In this document: one piece after another, positions 6,219 through 13,365 of the stretch
Layout of the letters: the number at the start of each line of letters is the position of its first letter
How positions within the stretch are numbered: the first letter of the stretch is position 1
DNA from: JBHJHK01 sp050330975
GTDB lineage: Bacteria; Pseudomonadota; Gammaproteobacteria; Competibacterales; Competibacteraceae
Direction of reading: 5' to 3'
Length of the DNA stretch: 13,821 bases
Assembly: GCA_050330975.1 (NCBI GenBank)
Contig: JBHJHK010000073.1
Coordinates: 1-13,821, forward strand
Program-made: the position numbers and the translations under genes
The notes under the pieces: model-generated
Told to the model about the DNA's origin: nothing
Seen by the model: only the letters and a program-made list of their open reading frames with translations
Database searches by the model: none

Positions 6219-7226
6219 ATGCACCGACCCATCTTCCTCACCGGTATCACCACCACCGGCACCCCCCACCTGGGCAACTACGTGGGGGCCATCCGCCCGG
6301 CCATCGATGCCAGCCGGGATCAAAGCGCCGACGCCTACTATTTTCTGGCCGACCTCCACGCCCTGATCAAGGCCCAAGACCCCGAACGAATCGCCCAATC
6401 CGCCCGGGAGGTGGCGGCCACTTGGTTGGCCTTGGGCCTCGACACCGACCACGCGGTATTTTACCGCCAGTCGGATATCCCCGAGATTCCCCAGCTCACC
6501 TGGCTCCTCACCTGCATCACCGCCAAGGGCTTGATGAACCGCGCCCACGCCTACAAAGCGGCGGTGCAAGACAACGAAGCCGAGGGTTTGGACCCCGACT
6601 ACGCCATCACCATGGGACTATTTAGCTACCCGGTGCTCATGGCCGCCGATATTTTGATGTTCAACGCCAACAAAGTCCCCGTGGGTCGGGATCAAATCCA
6701 GCATCTGGAGATGGCCCGGGACATCGCCGCCCGTTTCAACCACCTCTACGGCGAGCACTTCGTCCTCCCCGAGGCCGTGGTGGACGACAACGTCGCCACC
6801 CTCCAGGGGCTAGATGGCCGCAAGATGAGCAAGAGCTACGACAATGTCATTCCCTTGTTCGCCCCGGAAAAACAGCTGCGCAAGCTGGTGATGAAGATCA
6901 AAACCAACTCCTTGGCCCCCGGCGAACCCAAGGATCCCGACGGCTGTACGTTGTTTCAGATCTACCGGGCCTTTGTGGGCGAGGCCGCAGGGTCGGCCAT
7001 GGCCAACCGCTATCGGGAGGGCATCGCCTGGGGGGAGATGAAGCAAATTCTGTTTGAAACCCTCAACGCCCACCTGGCCGAGCCCCGGGCCCGCTACGAG
7101 GCACTGATGGCCGACCCTCGGGCGGTGGAGCAGGTCCTCGCCGCCGGCGCCGAGCGGGCGCGGGGGGTGAGCGCCCCCTTGTTGGCTCGCTTGTACAAAG
7201 CGGTGGGCATTCGGCCCCTGGGGTAA
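6219..7226 (+). CDS. trpS: Tryptophanyl-tRNA synthetase
   Basis: This 335-residue class I aminoacyl-tRNA synthetase charges tRNA-Trp with tryptophan in the cytoplasm. The HIGH-type nucleotide motif is TGITTTGTPHLGNYVGAI near the N-terminus (PHLGN at residues 16-20), and the KMSKS loop is exact, at residues 202-206 (RKMSKSYDN). Length matches E. coli TrpS (334). It starts at ATG 6219 with only a weak AAGG upstream. It appears to be a single-gene unit between ybaN and the DsbD-like gene. Confidence 0.97.
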   Translation: MHRPIFLTGITTTGTPHLGNYVGAIRPAIDASRDQSADAYYFLADLHALIKAQDPERIAQSAREVAATWLALGLDTDHAVFYRQSDIPEIPQLTWLLTCITAKGLMNRAHAYKAAVQDNEAEGLDPDYAITMGLFSYPVLMAADILMFNANKVPVGRDQIQHLEMARDIAARFNHLYGEHFVLPEAVVDDNVATLQGLDGRKMSKSYDNVIPLFAPEKQLRKLVMKIKTNSLAPGEPKDPDGCTLFQIYRAFVGEAAGSAMANRYREGIAWGEMKQILFETLNAHLAEPRARYEALMADPRAVEQVLAAGAERARGVSAPLLARLYKAVGIRPLG

Positions 7227-7254
7227 AAACTGCGGGCTAAAACCCTATAGATTG

Positions 7255-7290
7255 CCAGGGCTTGACACTTTGTTAACCCTGGGCGATTTA
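7255..7290 (+). promoter_or_regulatory. Perfect -35 box inside an inverted repeat upstream of the DsbD-like gene
   Basis: TTGACA (7262-7267) is an exact -35 hexamer, with GATTTA/ATTTAT 17-18 bases on as a weak -10. The -35 is framed by CCAGGG (7255-7260) and CCCTGG (7277-7282), an inverted repeat with a 16-base gap that could be an operator or the remains of a trpS terminator. The leader to the ATG would be about 90 bases. Confidence 0.4.
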
Positions 7291-7387
7291 TCCTTTTGGT
7301 CTAAATGGCCGGGTCGTCGACCGCATCCAACGACTTTGGCAATGCGTAGGTCCCGATGCTTGTCCAACCACGCACTCGCCCTTGCCC

Positions 7388-9499
7388 ATGAAAACGATTC
7401 CGTTGTATTGGTTGTTTTGTGTCTTGAGCCTCGGGCTGCTGGCACCTGTCGTCGGTGCCGCCCCGGTGCAGCGCGACCACATCGAGGTGGAACTCGTCGC
7501 CGAAGCCCGCCAGGTGGTGGTGGGAGAGGCCTTTTGGGTGGCTTTGCGCCTCGATCCCGACGAGCACTGGCACACCTACTGGCGCAACCCCGGGGACTCG
7601 GGGTTGGCCACGGCCATACAATGGCAACTCCCCCCGGGGAGCCACACCGGAGACATCCAGTGGCCCCACCCCGAGAAGATGCCCTTCCAGCAGTTGATCA
7701 GCTACGGCTACGGTGGCGAGGTGTTCCTCTTGACCCAAGTCACCCCCCCCGCCCAATGGCCCGCCGGGGAACCCTTTCCCCTGACGGCCCAGGCGTCGTG
7801 GTTGGTCTGTGAAGAGATCTGTATCCCCGGCAAGGCCGAGCTCCACCTGGAGGTGGCCACGGGGGATGACACCCTCATCGACGACCGCTGGCGTGAGGCC
7901 TTTGCCGACACCCGGGCGCGCACACCGGTGGATGCCCCCTGGCAGGCGGGATTTGCGGTCACCGACGCCGGCCTGGAACTGCAAGTCCAGGCCCAAGAAG
8001 GCGCCTTCGCCCAGCTTCGCCAGGGGATCTATTTCCCCATCCAGACCAGTGTGGTGGAGAACAACGCCCCCCAGCGGCTGACTTGGAACGACCAGCGCCT
8101 GGTGGTGACCCAGGCTAAAAGTAGCTATTTCCAGACCACCCCCGACACCCTGGGGGGGGTTCTAGTCATGGATACCGCCAATGGCACCCAAGCGGTGCGG
8201 TTCACCGCCACGCCGGGGTTGCTGGCCGGCGGTGGCTTCATCGGCGACACTCCCGCCCCCGGTGCCGGTTTCACCTTGGCTTTCATGTTGCTGTCGGCCC
8301 TGGTGGGGGGACTGCTGCTGAATTTGATGCCCTGCGTCTTTCCCGTGTTGTCCCTCAAGGCCATGGCGTTGGTGGGCAAGGCCCACGCCGACGCCAAAGG
8401 CCGCCGCCTCCACGGCTTGGCCTACACCGCCGGGGCCGTGGTGACCTTTGTGGCGGTGGCAGCCCTGTTATTGGCGCTGCGGGCCAGCGGCCAACAGCTG
8501 GGCTGGGGCTTCCAGCTCCAATCGCCTTGGTTTGTGGCCGCCTTGGCGGCGTTGATGTTCATCATGGGCTTGTGTCTGTCGGGGCTGTTTCAAGTGGGGG
8601 GCAGCTGGGTGGGAGTTGGCGGACGACTCACGCAAAACCAAGGCTACGGTGGCTCGTTTTTCACCGGCGACCTGGCGGTGGTGGTGGCTAGCCCCTGCAC
8701 CCCCCCCCTCATGGGGCCGGCCATGGGCTTTGCCGTCACCCAGTCCTCCCCGGTGGCCCTAGCGGTGTTTGCCAGCTTGGGTTTGGGGATGGCTTTGCCC
8801 TTTCTGCTGTTGGGCTTCGTCCCGGGCCTGGCCCGCTGGTTGCCCCGCCCCGGGGCGTGGATGGAGACCTTCAAGCAATTCTTGGCCTTCCCCCTCTACC
8901 TCACCGCCCTGTGGCTTTTGTGGGTGCTGGGGCGCCAGGCGGGCGTGGACGCCATGGCGGCGGCGGGGGTGGGACTCTTATCCTTGGCCTTCGCCCTGTG
9001 GCTACTCCAGCACCTCCCCGCCAACCCCTGGGGTCGCGCCCTGGGATTCACCACCAGCGCCGCAGCCCTGGTGGCAGCCGTGGGTCTGGTGGCCTTGCCC
9101 CTCATGGCTCCCTCGGCCAGCACCGACGGCAATGCTGGAGGTATCCAGTCCGCCACCGACCACGGCGAGCCCTTCAGCGCCCCTCGCCTCGCCGAACTGC
9201 GGGCGTCTGGCCGGCCGGTGTTTGTCAATATGACCGCCGACTGGTGTATCACCTGCAAGGTCAACGAAGTGGCCTTGGACAGCGCCGAGGTGCGTCGGGC
9301 CTTTCGCGACCGCGGGGTCACCTACCTCAAGGGAGATTGGACCCGCTCCGACCCCGAGATCACCGCGGTGCTGACCCACTTTGGCCGCAGCGGTGTGCCC
9401 CTCTACGTACTGTACCCCGGCGATCCGGCAGCCGAACCTGTGTTATTGCCCCAGATGCTCACGGTGGCACGGGTCAAGGGCGCCCTAGATCACTTGTAG
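7388..9499 (+). CDS. dsbD: DsbD/ScsB-type transmembrane thiol-disulfide reductase
   Basis: This 703-residue protein passes electrons from cytoplasmic thioredoxin to periplasmic thiol proteins. It has a signal peptide (residues 1-24), then a periplasmic DsbD-alpha-like domain with the cysteine pair WLVCEEICIPG (Cys141, Cys145). The membrane core of about eight helices carries Cys316 (NLMPCVFPVLSLKAM) and Cys437 (VASPCTPPLMGP). The C-terminal thioredoxin domain has ADWCITCK (Cys620, Cys623). All six cysteines needed for the relay are present. The long N-terminal domain and C-x3-C pair resemble ScsB-type proteins more than E. coli DsbD (about 565 residues, C-x5-C). The ATG at 7388 begins the signal peptide; a TTG at 7382 in frame is less likely. 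A periplasmic redoxin gene follows after 123 bases and is a plausible electron acceptor. Confidence 0.9.
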   Translation: MKTIPLYWLFCVLSLGLLAPVVGAAPVQRDHIEVELVAEARQVVVGEAFWVALRLDPDEHWHTYWRNPGDSGLATAIQWQLPPGSHTGDIQWPHPEKMPFQQLISYGYGGEVFLLTQVTPPAQWPAGEPFPLTAQASWLVCEEICIPGKAELHLEVATGDDTLIDDRWREAFADTRARTPVDAPWQAGFAVTDAGLELQVQAQEGAFAQLRQGIYFPIQTSVVENNAPQRLTWNDQRLVVTQAKSSYFQTTPDTLGGVLVMDTANGTQAVRFTATPGLLAGGGFIGDTPAPGAGFTLAFMLLSALVGGLLLNLMPCVFPVLSLKAMALVGKAHADAKGRRLHGLAYTAGAVVTFVAVAALLLALRASGQQLGWGFQLQSPWFVAALAALMFIMGLCLSGLFQVGGSWVGVGGRLTQNQGYGGSFFTGDLAVVVASPCTPPLMGPAMGFAVTQSSPVALAVFASLGLGMALPFLLLGFVPGLARWLPRPGAWMETFKQFLAFPLYLTALWLLWVLGRQAGVDAMAAAGVGLLSLAFALWLLQHLPANPWGRALGFTTSAAALVAAVGLVALPLMAPSASTDGNAGGIQSATDHGEPFSAPRLAELRASGRPVFVNMTADWCITCKVNEVALDSAEVRRAFRDRGVTYLKGDWTRSDPEITAVLTHFGRSGVPLYVLYPGDPAAEPVLLPQMLTVARVKGALDHL

Positions 9500-9517
9500 C
9501 ATCCATCACTTGTCGTG

Positions 9518-9553
9518 CCCCGCCCCAGGGCTCGCCAGAGCCTTGGGGCGGGG
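9518..9553 (+). other. Very strong 16-pair hairpin between the DsbD-like and redoxin genes
   Basis: CCCCGCCCCAGGGCTC (9518-9533) pairs with GAGCCTTGGGGCGGGG (9538-9553) over a GCCA loop, with one G-U pair. It begins 18 bases after the DsbD stop. No T tract follows, so it is more likely an mRNA 3'-end stabiliser or factor-dependent stop than a simple intrinsic terminator. Confidence 0.7.
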
Positions 9554-9622
9554 AATGAGAGACGTTCCCCCCTTGCCAACCCCGACCTCCCCCGGGGGGT
9601 CTACAGCCCAGGAGACCCTGCC

Positions 9623-10225
9623 ATGCTGCGCATTATTGCCCTCCTCGCCATGGGCCTCGGCGCCGCGGCCCTCGCCGCCGCCGCCCCTCAGATCGGCCAG
9701 CCCGCCCCCGATTTCGCCGTGGTGGACAGCAACGGCCAGCAACGCACCCTTGCGGAATTCAGCGACGACTTGGTGGTGTTGGAGTGGACCAACCACGATT
9801 GTCCCTTTGTCGTTCGGCACTACAACACCGGCCACATGCAGACCCTCCAGCGCCAGTACACCGATCGCGACGTGGTGTGGTTGTCGGTGATCTCTTCGGC
9901 CCCCAGACGCCAGGGCCACGTCGCCCCGGCTAGGGCCAACGAACTCACCGAGTCCCGGGATGCCCACCCCACGGCGGTGTTGCTCGACGAGAGCGGCGTC
10001 ATGGGCCGCTCCTATGACGCCCGCACTACGCCCCACATGTACATCATCGACCAGGGCACCCTGGTGTATATGGGTGGCATCGACGGAGCCCCCATGGCCG
10101 ACCCCATGGCCATCCCCCAGGATCAACGCTACTTTGCCAACGCCATGGGTCAAGTTCTAGACGGTCAGTCCGTCACCCGACCCACCAGCCGCCCCTACGG
10201 CTGCAGCATCAAGTACGATTCCTAG
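9623..10225 (+). CDS. Periplasmic thioredoxin-fold redoxin (AhpC/TSA-like)
   Basis: This 200-residue protein has a signal peptide (residues 1-21, cut near AAA-APQ) and a redoxin fold opening IGQPAPDFAVVDSNGQQRTLAEF. The active-site region is LEWTNHDCPFVVRHY (Cys60), then GHMQTLQRQY and VVWLSVISSAP, the pattern of the small redoxin group with a single Cys in the usual CxxC place. A second cysteine sits near the C-terminus (YGCSIKY, Cys194) and may be the resolving cysteine. It starts at ATG 9623 behind AGGAGA, the clearest ribosome binding site in this half of the window. Its place after a DsbD/ScsB-type reductase suggests it is reduced through that protein; the substrate is unknown. Confidence 0.8.
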   Translation: MLRIIALLAMGLGAAALAAAAPQIGQPAPDFAVVDSNGQQRTLAEFSDDLVVLEWTNHDCPFVVRHYNTGHMQTLQRQYTDRDVVWLSVISSAPRRQGHVAPARANELTESRDAHPTAVLLDESGVMGRSYDARTTPHMYIIDQGTLVYMGGIDGAPMADPMAIPQDQRYFANAMGQVLDGQSVTRPTSRPYGCSIKYDS

Positions 10226-10286
10226 AGCATCTATCCCCCAGGGCTTCCCCGTGGAGCCCCACCCTCCCCAGCGGCTAGCCCATCTG

Positions 10287-10308
10287 GGTATCCGCCCCTG
10301 GGGATACC
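10287..10308. repeat. Inverted repeat GGTATCC...GGATACC upstream of glyoxalase
   Basis: A perfect 7-base stem (10287-10293 with 10302-10308) over an 8-base loop. The half-site plus what follows (GGTATCCGCCCCTGG) recurs imperfectly exactly 60 bases later as GGTATCGCCACCTGG (10347-10361), 12 of 15 matching. It may be a regulator binding site. Confidence 0.5.
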
Positions 10309-10323
10309 GATGCCCAAAATCCG

Positions 10324-10359
10324 AGGTGGCGACCGGGGTTTTACCCGGTATCGCCACCT
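10324..10359. other. 14-pair hairpin upstream of glyoxalase
   Basis: AGGTGGCGA-CCGGG (10324-10337) pairs with CCCGG-TA-TCGCCACCT (10344-10359), a TA bulge being the only imperfection, over a GTTTTA loop. No T tract follows. It may end the redoxin transcript with help from a factor, fold in the glyoxalase leader, or be an operator. Confidence 0.6.
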
Positions 10360-10405
10360 GGTTAATCTATGGTCTCTCCCTCCTTTCCCTCCAAAGGTGA
10401 CCCCG

Positions 10406-10846
10406 ATGAATTACCTCCACACCATGGTCCGCATCAGCAATGTGGAAGAATCGCTGAATTTCTACTGCGACAAGCTGGGCCTTCAGGAAGTGCGTCGCAT
10501 GGACAGCGAGCAGGGGCGCTTTACCTTGATCTTCCTCGCCGCCCCCGGGGATGTCGAAGCGGCCAAGGCCAACAAGGCCCCCATGTTGGAACTCACCTAC
10601 AACTGGGATCCCGAGACCTACAGCGGCGGACGCAACTTCGGCCCCCTGGCCTATCGGGTGGAGAACATCTACGACACCTGTCAAAGACTCCTGGACAACG
10701 GCGTCACCATCAACCGCCCCCCCCGGGATGGCCGTATGGCCTTTGTCCGCTCCCCCGACGGCGTCTCCATCGAATTGCTCCAGAGCGGCGACTCCCTGCC
10801 CACCATGGAACCCTGGGCATCCATGGCCAACACCGGCAGCTGGTGA
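10406..10846 (+). CDS. gloA: Glyoxalase I-like VOC protein (lactoylglutathione lyase family)
   Basis: This 146-residue VOC-fold protein aligns over its whole length with glyoxalase I, which isomerises the methylglyoxal-glutathione adduct. MNYLHTMVRISNVEESLNFYCDKLGL begins the first module; LELTYNW, FVRSPDG and SIELLQ are family-typical. The metal ligands His5, Glu62 and Glu123 are present, but the usual third-position His (GHIA in E. coli, His74) is Pro80 here (NFGPLAYRV), so normal Ni/Zn binding is doubtful. It starts at ATG 10406 behind AAAGGTGA. It converges with the DCC gene, 17 bases apart. Confidence 0.85.
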   Translation: MNYLHTMVRISNVEESLNFYCDKLGLQEVRRMDSEQGRFTLIFLAAPGDVEAAKANKAPMLELTYNWDPETYSGGRNFGPLAYRVENIYDTCQRLLDNGVTINRPPRDGRMAFVRSPDGVSIELLQSGDSLPTMEPWASMANTGSW

Positions 10847-10863
10847 GGGATCGCCCGATACCG

Positions 10864-11289
10864 TCAGCTGTCGTCGCGGCAGCTGTCGCAGGCCCCGTCC
10901 CGCCAGCGGTTGTAGCGGTAGAGAAGGGGGGCCAATAGGCCCTCATAGAGTCCCCAGGCCAGGGTTCTGAGGAGCCCAAGGCCCAAGGCCTTGCCCAGCC
11001 ATCGGTAGGGAGGCAGGCGCAGCCACAAGCCGCGAAAGGCGTCCACACCCTCCAGCAGTACCCCCTCCCCCGAACCGCTCTCCACGGCGTGGAGACGGCG
11101 CCTCGCCCGCTCGTAGTCGATACCCCGGGCCTGGAGTGTCCCCAGGTGGGCATGGATGTCGGCCCATTGCAAACCACAGCCACCGTGGCGCTGGGCCAGG
11201 TGGCGATAGTGGTCGATCTCTCGGCGACACAGGGGACAGGCCCCGTTGTAGTAAACCGTCAACGGCGGCAGAGCAGGGGAAGTAGCCAT
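10864..11289 (-). CDS. DCC-family (DUF393) thiol-disulfide oxidoreductase-like protein
   Basis: This 141-residue protein begins with the family motif, LTVYYNGACPLCRREIDHYR, where Cys18 and Cys21 form a CxxC after Asn-Gly instead of the common Asp-Gly. WADIHAHLG and the later YRWLGKALGLGL region also fit DUF393. A second CxxC (Cys134, Cys137, CDSC) lies at the very C-terminus. The start is the ATG at 11287-11289; a longer reading from 11367 would start inside a terminator hairpin and is rejected. The ribosome binding site is weak. The family is thought to be thioredoxin-like but has no firm function. Confidence 0.8.
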   Translation of the reverse strand: MATSPALPPLTVYYNGACPLCRREIDHYRHLAQRHGGCGLQWADIHAHLGTLQARGIDYERARRRLHAVESGSGEGVLLEGVDAFRGLWLRLPPYRWLGKALGLGLLRTLAWGLYEGLLAPLLYRYNRWRDGACDSCRDDS

Positions 11290-11345
11290 GGGGAAGGATC
11301 GAACTCGAAACGATGGGGGCGGCCAATGGAAGCCATCAATCCAAT

Positions 11346-11378
11346 AAAAAAGTGCCCAGCGGCTCACACCGCCGGGCA
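11346..11378 (-). terminator. Intrinsic terminator (minus strand)
   Basis: Reading the minus strand, TGCCC-GGCGG pairs with CCGCT-GGGCA (11378-11353) over a six-base loop with one mismatch, followed by TTTTTT (11351-11346). It lies downstream of the small exported-protein gene and ends that transcript before the DCC gene. Confidence 0.8.
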
Positions 11379-11475
11379 GATTTTACTAAAGACGCGAGGA
11401 TAACAACGCTCTGCAGCGCAATCCCTGGAGCAGTGACGTTGGATTCTTGCCACTAGCGGGCGGGCAGGGGCGCTA

Positions 11476-11709
11476 TTAGTTAGCCACTTCGTCGGGCTTG
11501 CGGACGTCGACGATCAATTCTTCTTCCTTGACGTCGACGGGGGTGGAAGCCTGTTGGGCTTCTTGCTCCATTTTGCCGCCCACTTGGGTGGTCATGGTGT
11601 CGCGGTCCAGATCGATGCGGGTGGACCGATACTTGGACCATTCACAGGCAGAGGCAGTGGTGGCAACACACACAGCCAGGACGGCGATGGCATAGGCGAG
11701 AGCTTTCAC
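11476..11709 (-). CDS. Small exported protein of unknown function
   Basis: This 77-residue protein has a signal peptide (KALAYAIAVLAVCVATTASA, residues 2-21), cut probably just before Cys22; the residues before it do not make a good lipobox. The mature part of about 56 residues is polar and charged (CEWSKYRSTRIDLDRD..., ending VDVRKPDEVAN), with no known domain. The GTG start at 11709 is chosen because GGAGA lies about 8-9 bases upstream and because the signal peptide begins there; a GTG/ATG further up would add residues before it. A good terminator lies 98 bases past its stop and a promoter lies about 180 bases upstream, so it appears to be a single-gene unit. Confidence 0.65.
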   Translation of the reverse strand: MKALAYAIAVLAVCVATTASACEWSKYRSTRIDLDRDTMTTQVGGKMEQEAQQASTPVDVKEEELIVDVRKPDEVAN

Positions 11710-11823
11710 AGGGCAATTCTCCAAAGATGATGTGACCACAACAACTCAATGTGTCCAATAACGGGGGACGAACCCCAGCTAGCAGCATTGTCGAGGGACG
11801 CGCGACGGTCTCAGTCGAAGTTT

Positions 11824-11868
11824 ATGTCCGAGGCGTTGTATCAAAGGCGCCATATCCGAGGCGTTATG
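11824..11868. repeat. Two copies of a TCCGAGGCGTT motif, 28 bases apart
   Basis: TCCGAGGCGTT occurs at 11827-11837 and 11855-11865, with AT[G/A] before it and similar TATCA/ATGTCA sequence after it. Both copies lie inside the predicted 5' leader of the small exported-protein gene (as AACGCCTCGGA on the transcript). Confidence 0.7.
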
Positions 11869-11888
11869 TCACATTAAGCCTAATGTCG

Positions 11889-11917
11889 AAGATAGTGGTT
11901 CGCGACGCCCTTGGCAA
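11889..11917 (-). promoter_or_regulatory. Sigma70-type promoter of the small exported-protein gene
   Basis: On the minus strand TTGCCA (11917-11912), a 17-base spacer and TATCTT (11894-11889). Transcription would start near 11882, giving a leader of about 170 bases, long for such a small gene. The rest of the 274-base spacer up to the transporter holds only a small hairpin, CCCG-TTCG-CGGG, at 11951-11962. Confidence 0.55.
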
Positions 11918-11983
11918 TAGTTCTTGACAAGATTAAGACATCTAGATTCCCCCGCGAACGGGTTCTGGGGTCCAATGTTTCCC

Positions 11984-13252
11984 TCAGGGGTCTGCCACAG
12001 AGTCCCTAGGGGAGTGCTGCCGATCCCAGCGCGCTAGGGATTGGGTCAACACCAAGGCGAGGAGTAACAGCGTCGCCAGGACCGCGACATAGACGGTCAA
12101 GCCCCCCTGGCGATAGGCATAGTATGGGATAAAGGACCCCAAGGTACCACCGGTGTAGTAGCAGGCCACATAGAGCCCATTGACGACCCCCCGGTAGTCG
12201 CTGACCAGCTGGTTGAGGTAGCCCGACAGGGTGCTGTGGATGGTAAACATGCCAGCGCAAAACAGCCACACCGCGACGAACTGCCAGGCCAGGGCGGGGA
12301 TGGCAAAGGACAGGGTCGCCCCGATAAAGATCCAAAGCCCCAGCTGGAGGGCGGCGACGCTCCCCCCCACCCAGCGGCTGAGGGTCGCGGTGTTGACGGC
12401 GATGACAATACCGATGAGATAGCCGCTGTAGGCCCAACCCAGCTGGGCGGCCCCCAAAGTGGGATCCAAGGTCAACAGGTGAAAGGGCAAGACGTTGAAC
12501 AGGGAAGCAAAGCAACCAAAGGCTAAAAAGATGATGACATAGCCACGCCACAGGGGAGGCCGCCGCCAGAGGTGCCAGGCGGTGGCCAGGCGCACCCGGG
12601 CAAAGGAGGGAGCCCTTTGGGCCCTCGACGCCAGCAAGGCCAAGGCGGCGGCGGCAAGCCCCAGGGCCAGCAGGGCAAAGGCGTAGCGCCAAGAGGCATA
12701 TTCGGCCATCAAAGCCGTCAAAAGGCGCCCGCCAAAGCCCCCGGTGATGGTGGCGGCGATGTAGTAACCCAGCACCCGCCGCACCTCCCCCGCCGGTGCC
12801 GTGGCCGTCAGGTGGGCCATGAGGCCGGTGAAGATCGCCGGCAGTAACAATCCCTGGAGGGTCCGAGCGGCGAGCAACAGGCCAAAGGAATCGCTCCACA
12901 AGAACGGCAACTGGGTCAAGGCCAGGGCCCCAGTGGCGCCCACCAACAGCGGCCGCGCCGGCACGGTTTCCAGCCAATAGCCGTAGGCCACTGGCGCCAG
13001 GCCCAGGGGCAATAGGCTGACGGTGATGAGCAGCGCCACCTCCTCGGGGGACACCGCCAGGGTGTCGGCCAACAAAGGCAGCACCGGCTGGGGGGCATAG
13101 AGGGACATAAACGCCAACACAGCGGTGTAAAGCGGTGCCCAAAGGGCGTTTGAAGGGAGGTGGTTGCCCTTTTTCTCGCCGGGCCCTGGGCCTTGCAGCG
13201 GCTCAGGGCCAGGGGAGCCATGGCCCCTCCCCTTCCCAACGACTAACGCCAT
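11984..13252 (-). CDS. MFS transporter, YnfM-like drug/solute exporter family
   Basis: This 422-residue inner-membrane protein has about twelve hydrophobic helices. A polar Gly/Pro-rich N-terminus of about 38 residues precedes helix 1 (LYTAVLAFMSLYAPQPVLPLLAD). The phrase YAPQPVLPLL with LAVSPEEVALLITVSLLPLGLAP fits the YnfM-type branch of MFS exporters. The substrate cannot be told from sequence. The ATG at 13252 has GAGGAGAGG directly upstream, the strongest ribosome binding site in the window, so the long N-terminus is probably real. Confidence 0.85.
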   Translation of the reverse strand: MALVVGKGRGHGSPGPEPLQGPGPGEKKGNHLPSNALWAPLYTAVLAFMSLYAPQPVLPLLADTLAVSPEEVALLITVSLLPLGLAPVAYGYWLETVPARPLLVGATGALALTQLPFLWSDSFGLLLAARTLQGLLLPAIFTGLMAHLTATAPAGEVRRVLGYYIAATITGGFGGRLLTALMAEYASWRYAFALLALGLAAAALALLASRAQRAPSFARVRLATAWHLWRRPPLWRGYVIIFLAFGCFASLFNVLPFHLLTLDPTLGAAQLGWAYSGYLIGIVIAVNTATLSRWVGGSVAALQLGLWIFIGATLSFAIPALAWQFVAVWLFCAGMFTIHSTLSGYLNQLVSDYRGVVNGLYVACYYTGGTLGSFIPYYAYRQGGLTVYVAVLATLLLLALVLTQSLARWDRQHSPRDSVADP

Positions 13253-13337
13253 ACCCTCTCCTCGGTTGATTGTCCGGCGGCCCCCCGTGGCGGAGCCCGG
13301 CTTCGGCTCGCACCCAAGCCCGGGGAACGCTAAGATA

Positions 13338-13353
13338 GCCGCTTTAGAGCGGC
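13338..13353. other. Inverted repeat GCCGCT-TTAG-AGCGGC before the last ORF
   Basis: A perfect 6-pair stem with a 4-base loop, directly after TAAGAT (13331-13336), a possible -10 box without a good -35. At this place it could be an operator or fold at the very 5' end of the mRNA. Confidence 0.4.
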
Positions 13354-13365
13354 GGATGACAACCC

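Noticed and set aside
11290..11367. Longer start for the DCC protein (from 11367)
   Set aside because: It would begin inside the hairpin of a strong terminator and adds residues with no family match.
11911..11948. Possible plus-strand promoter (TTGGCA or TTGACA) for a small RNA
   Set aside because: No -10 box at a proper distance and no terminator downstream on the plus strand; the same bases form a better minus-strand promoter.
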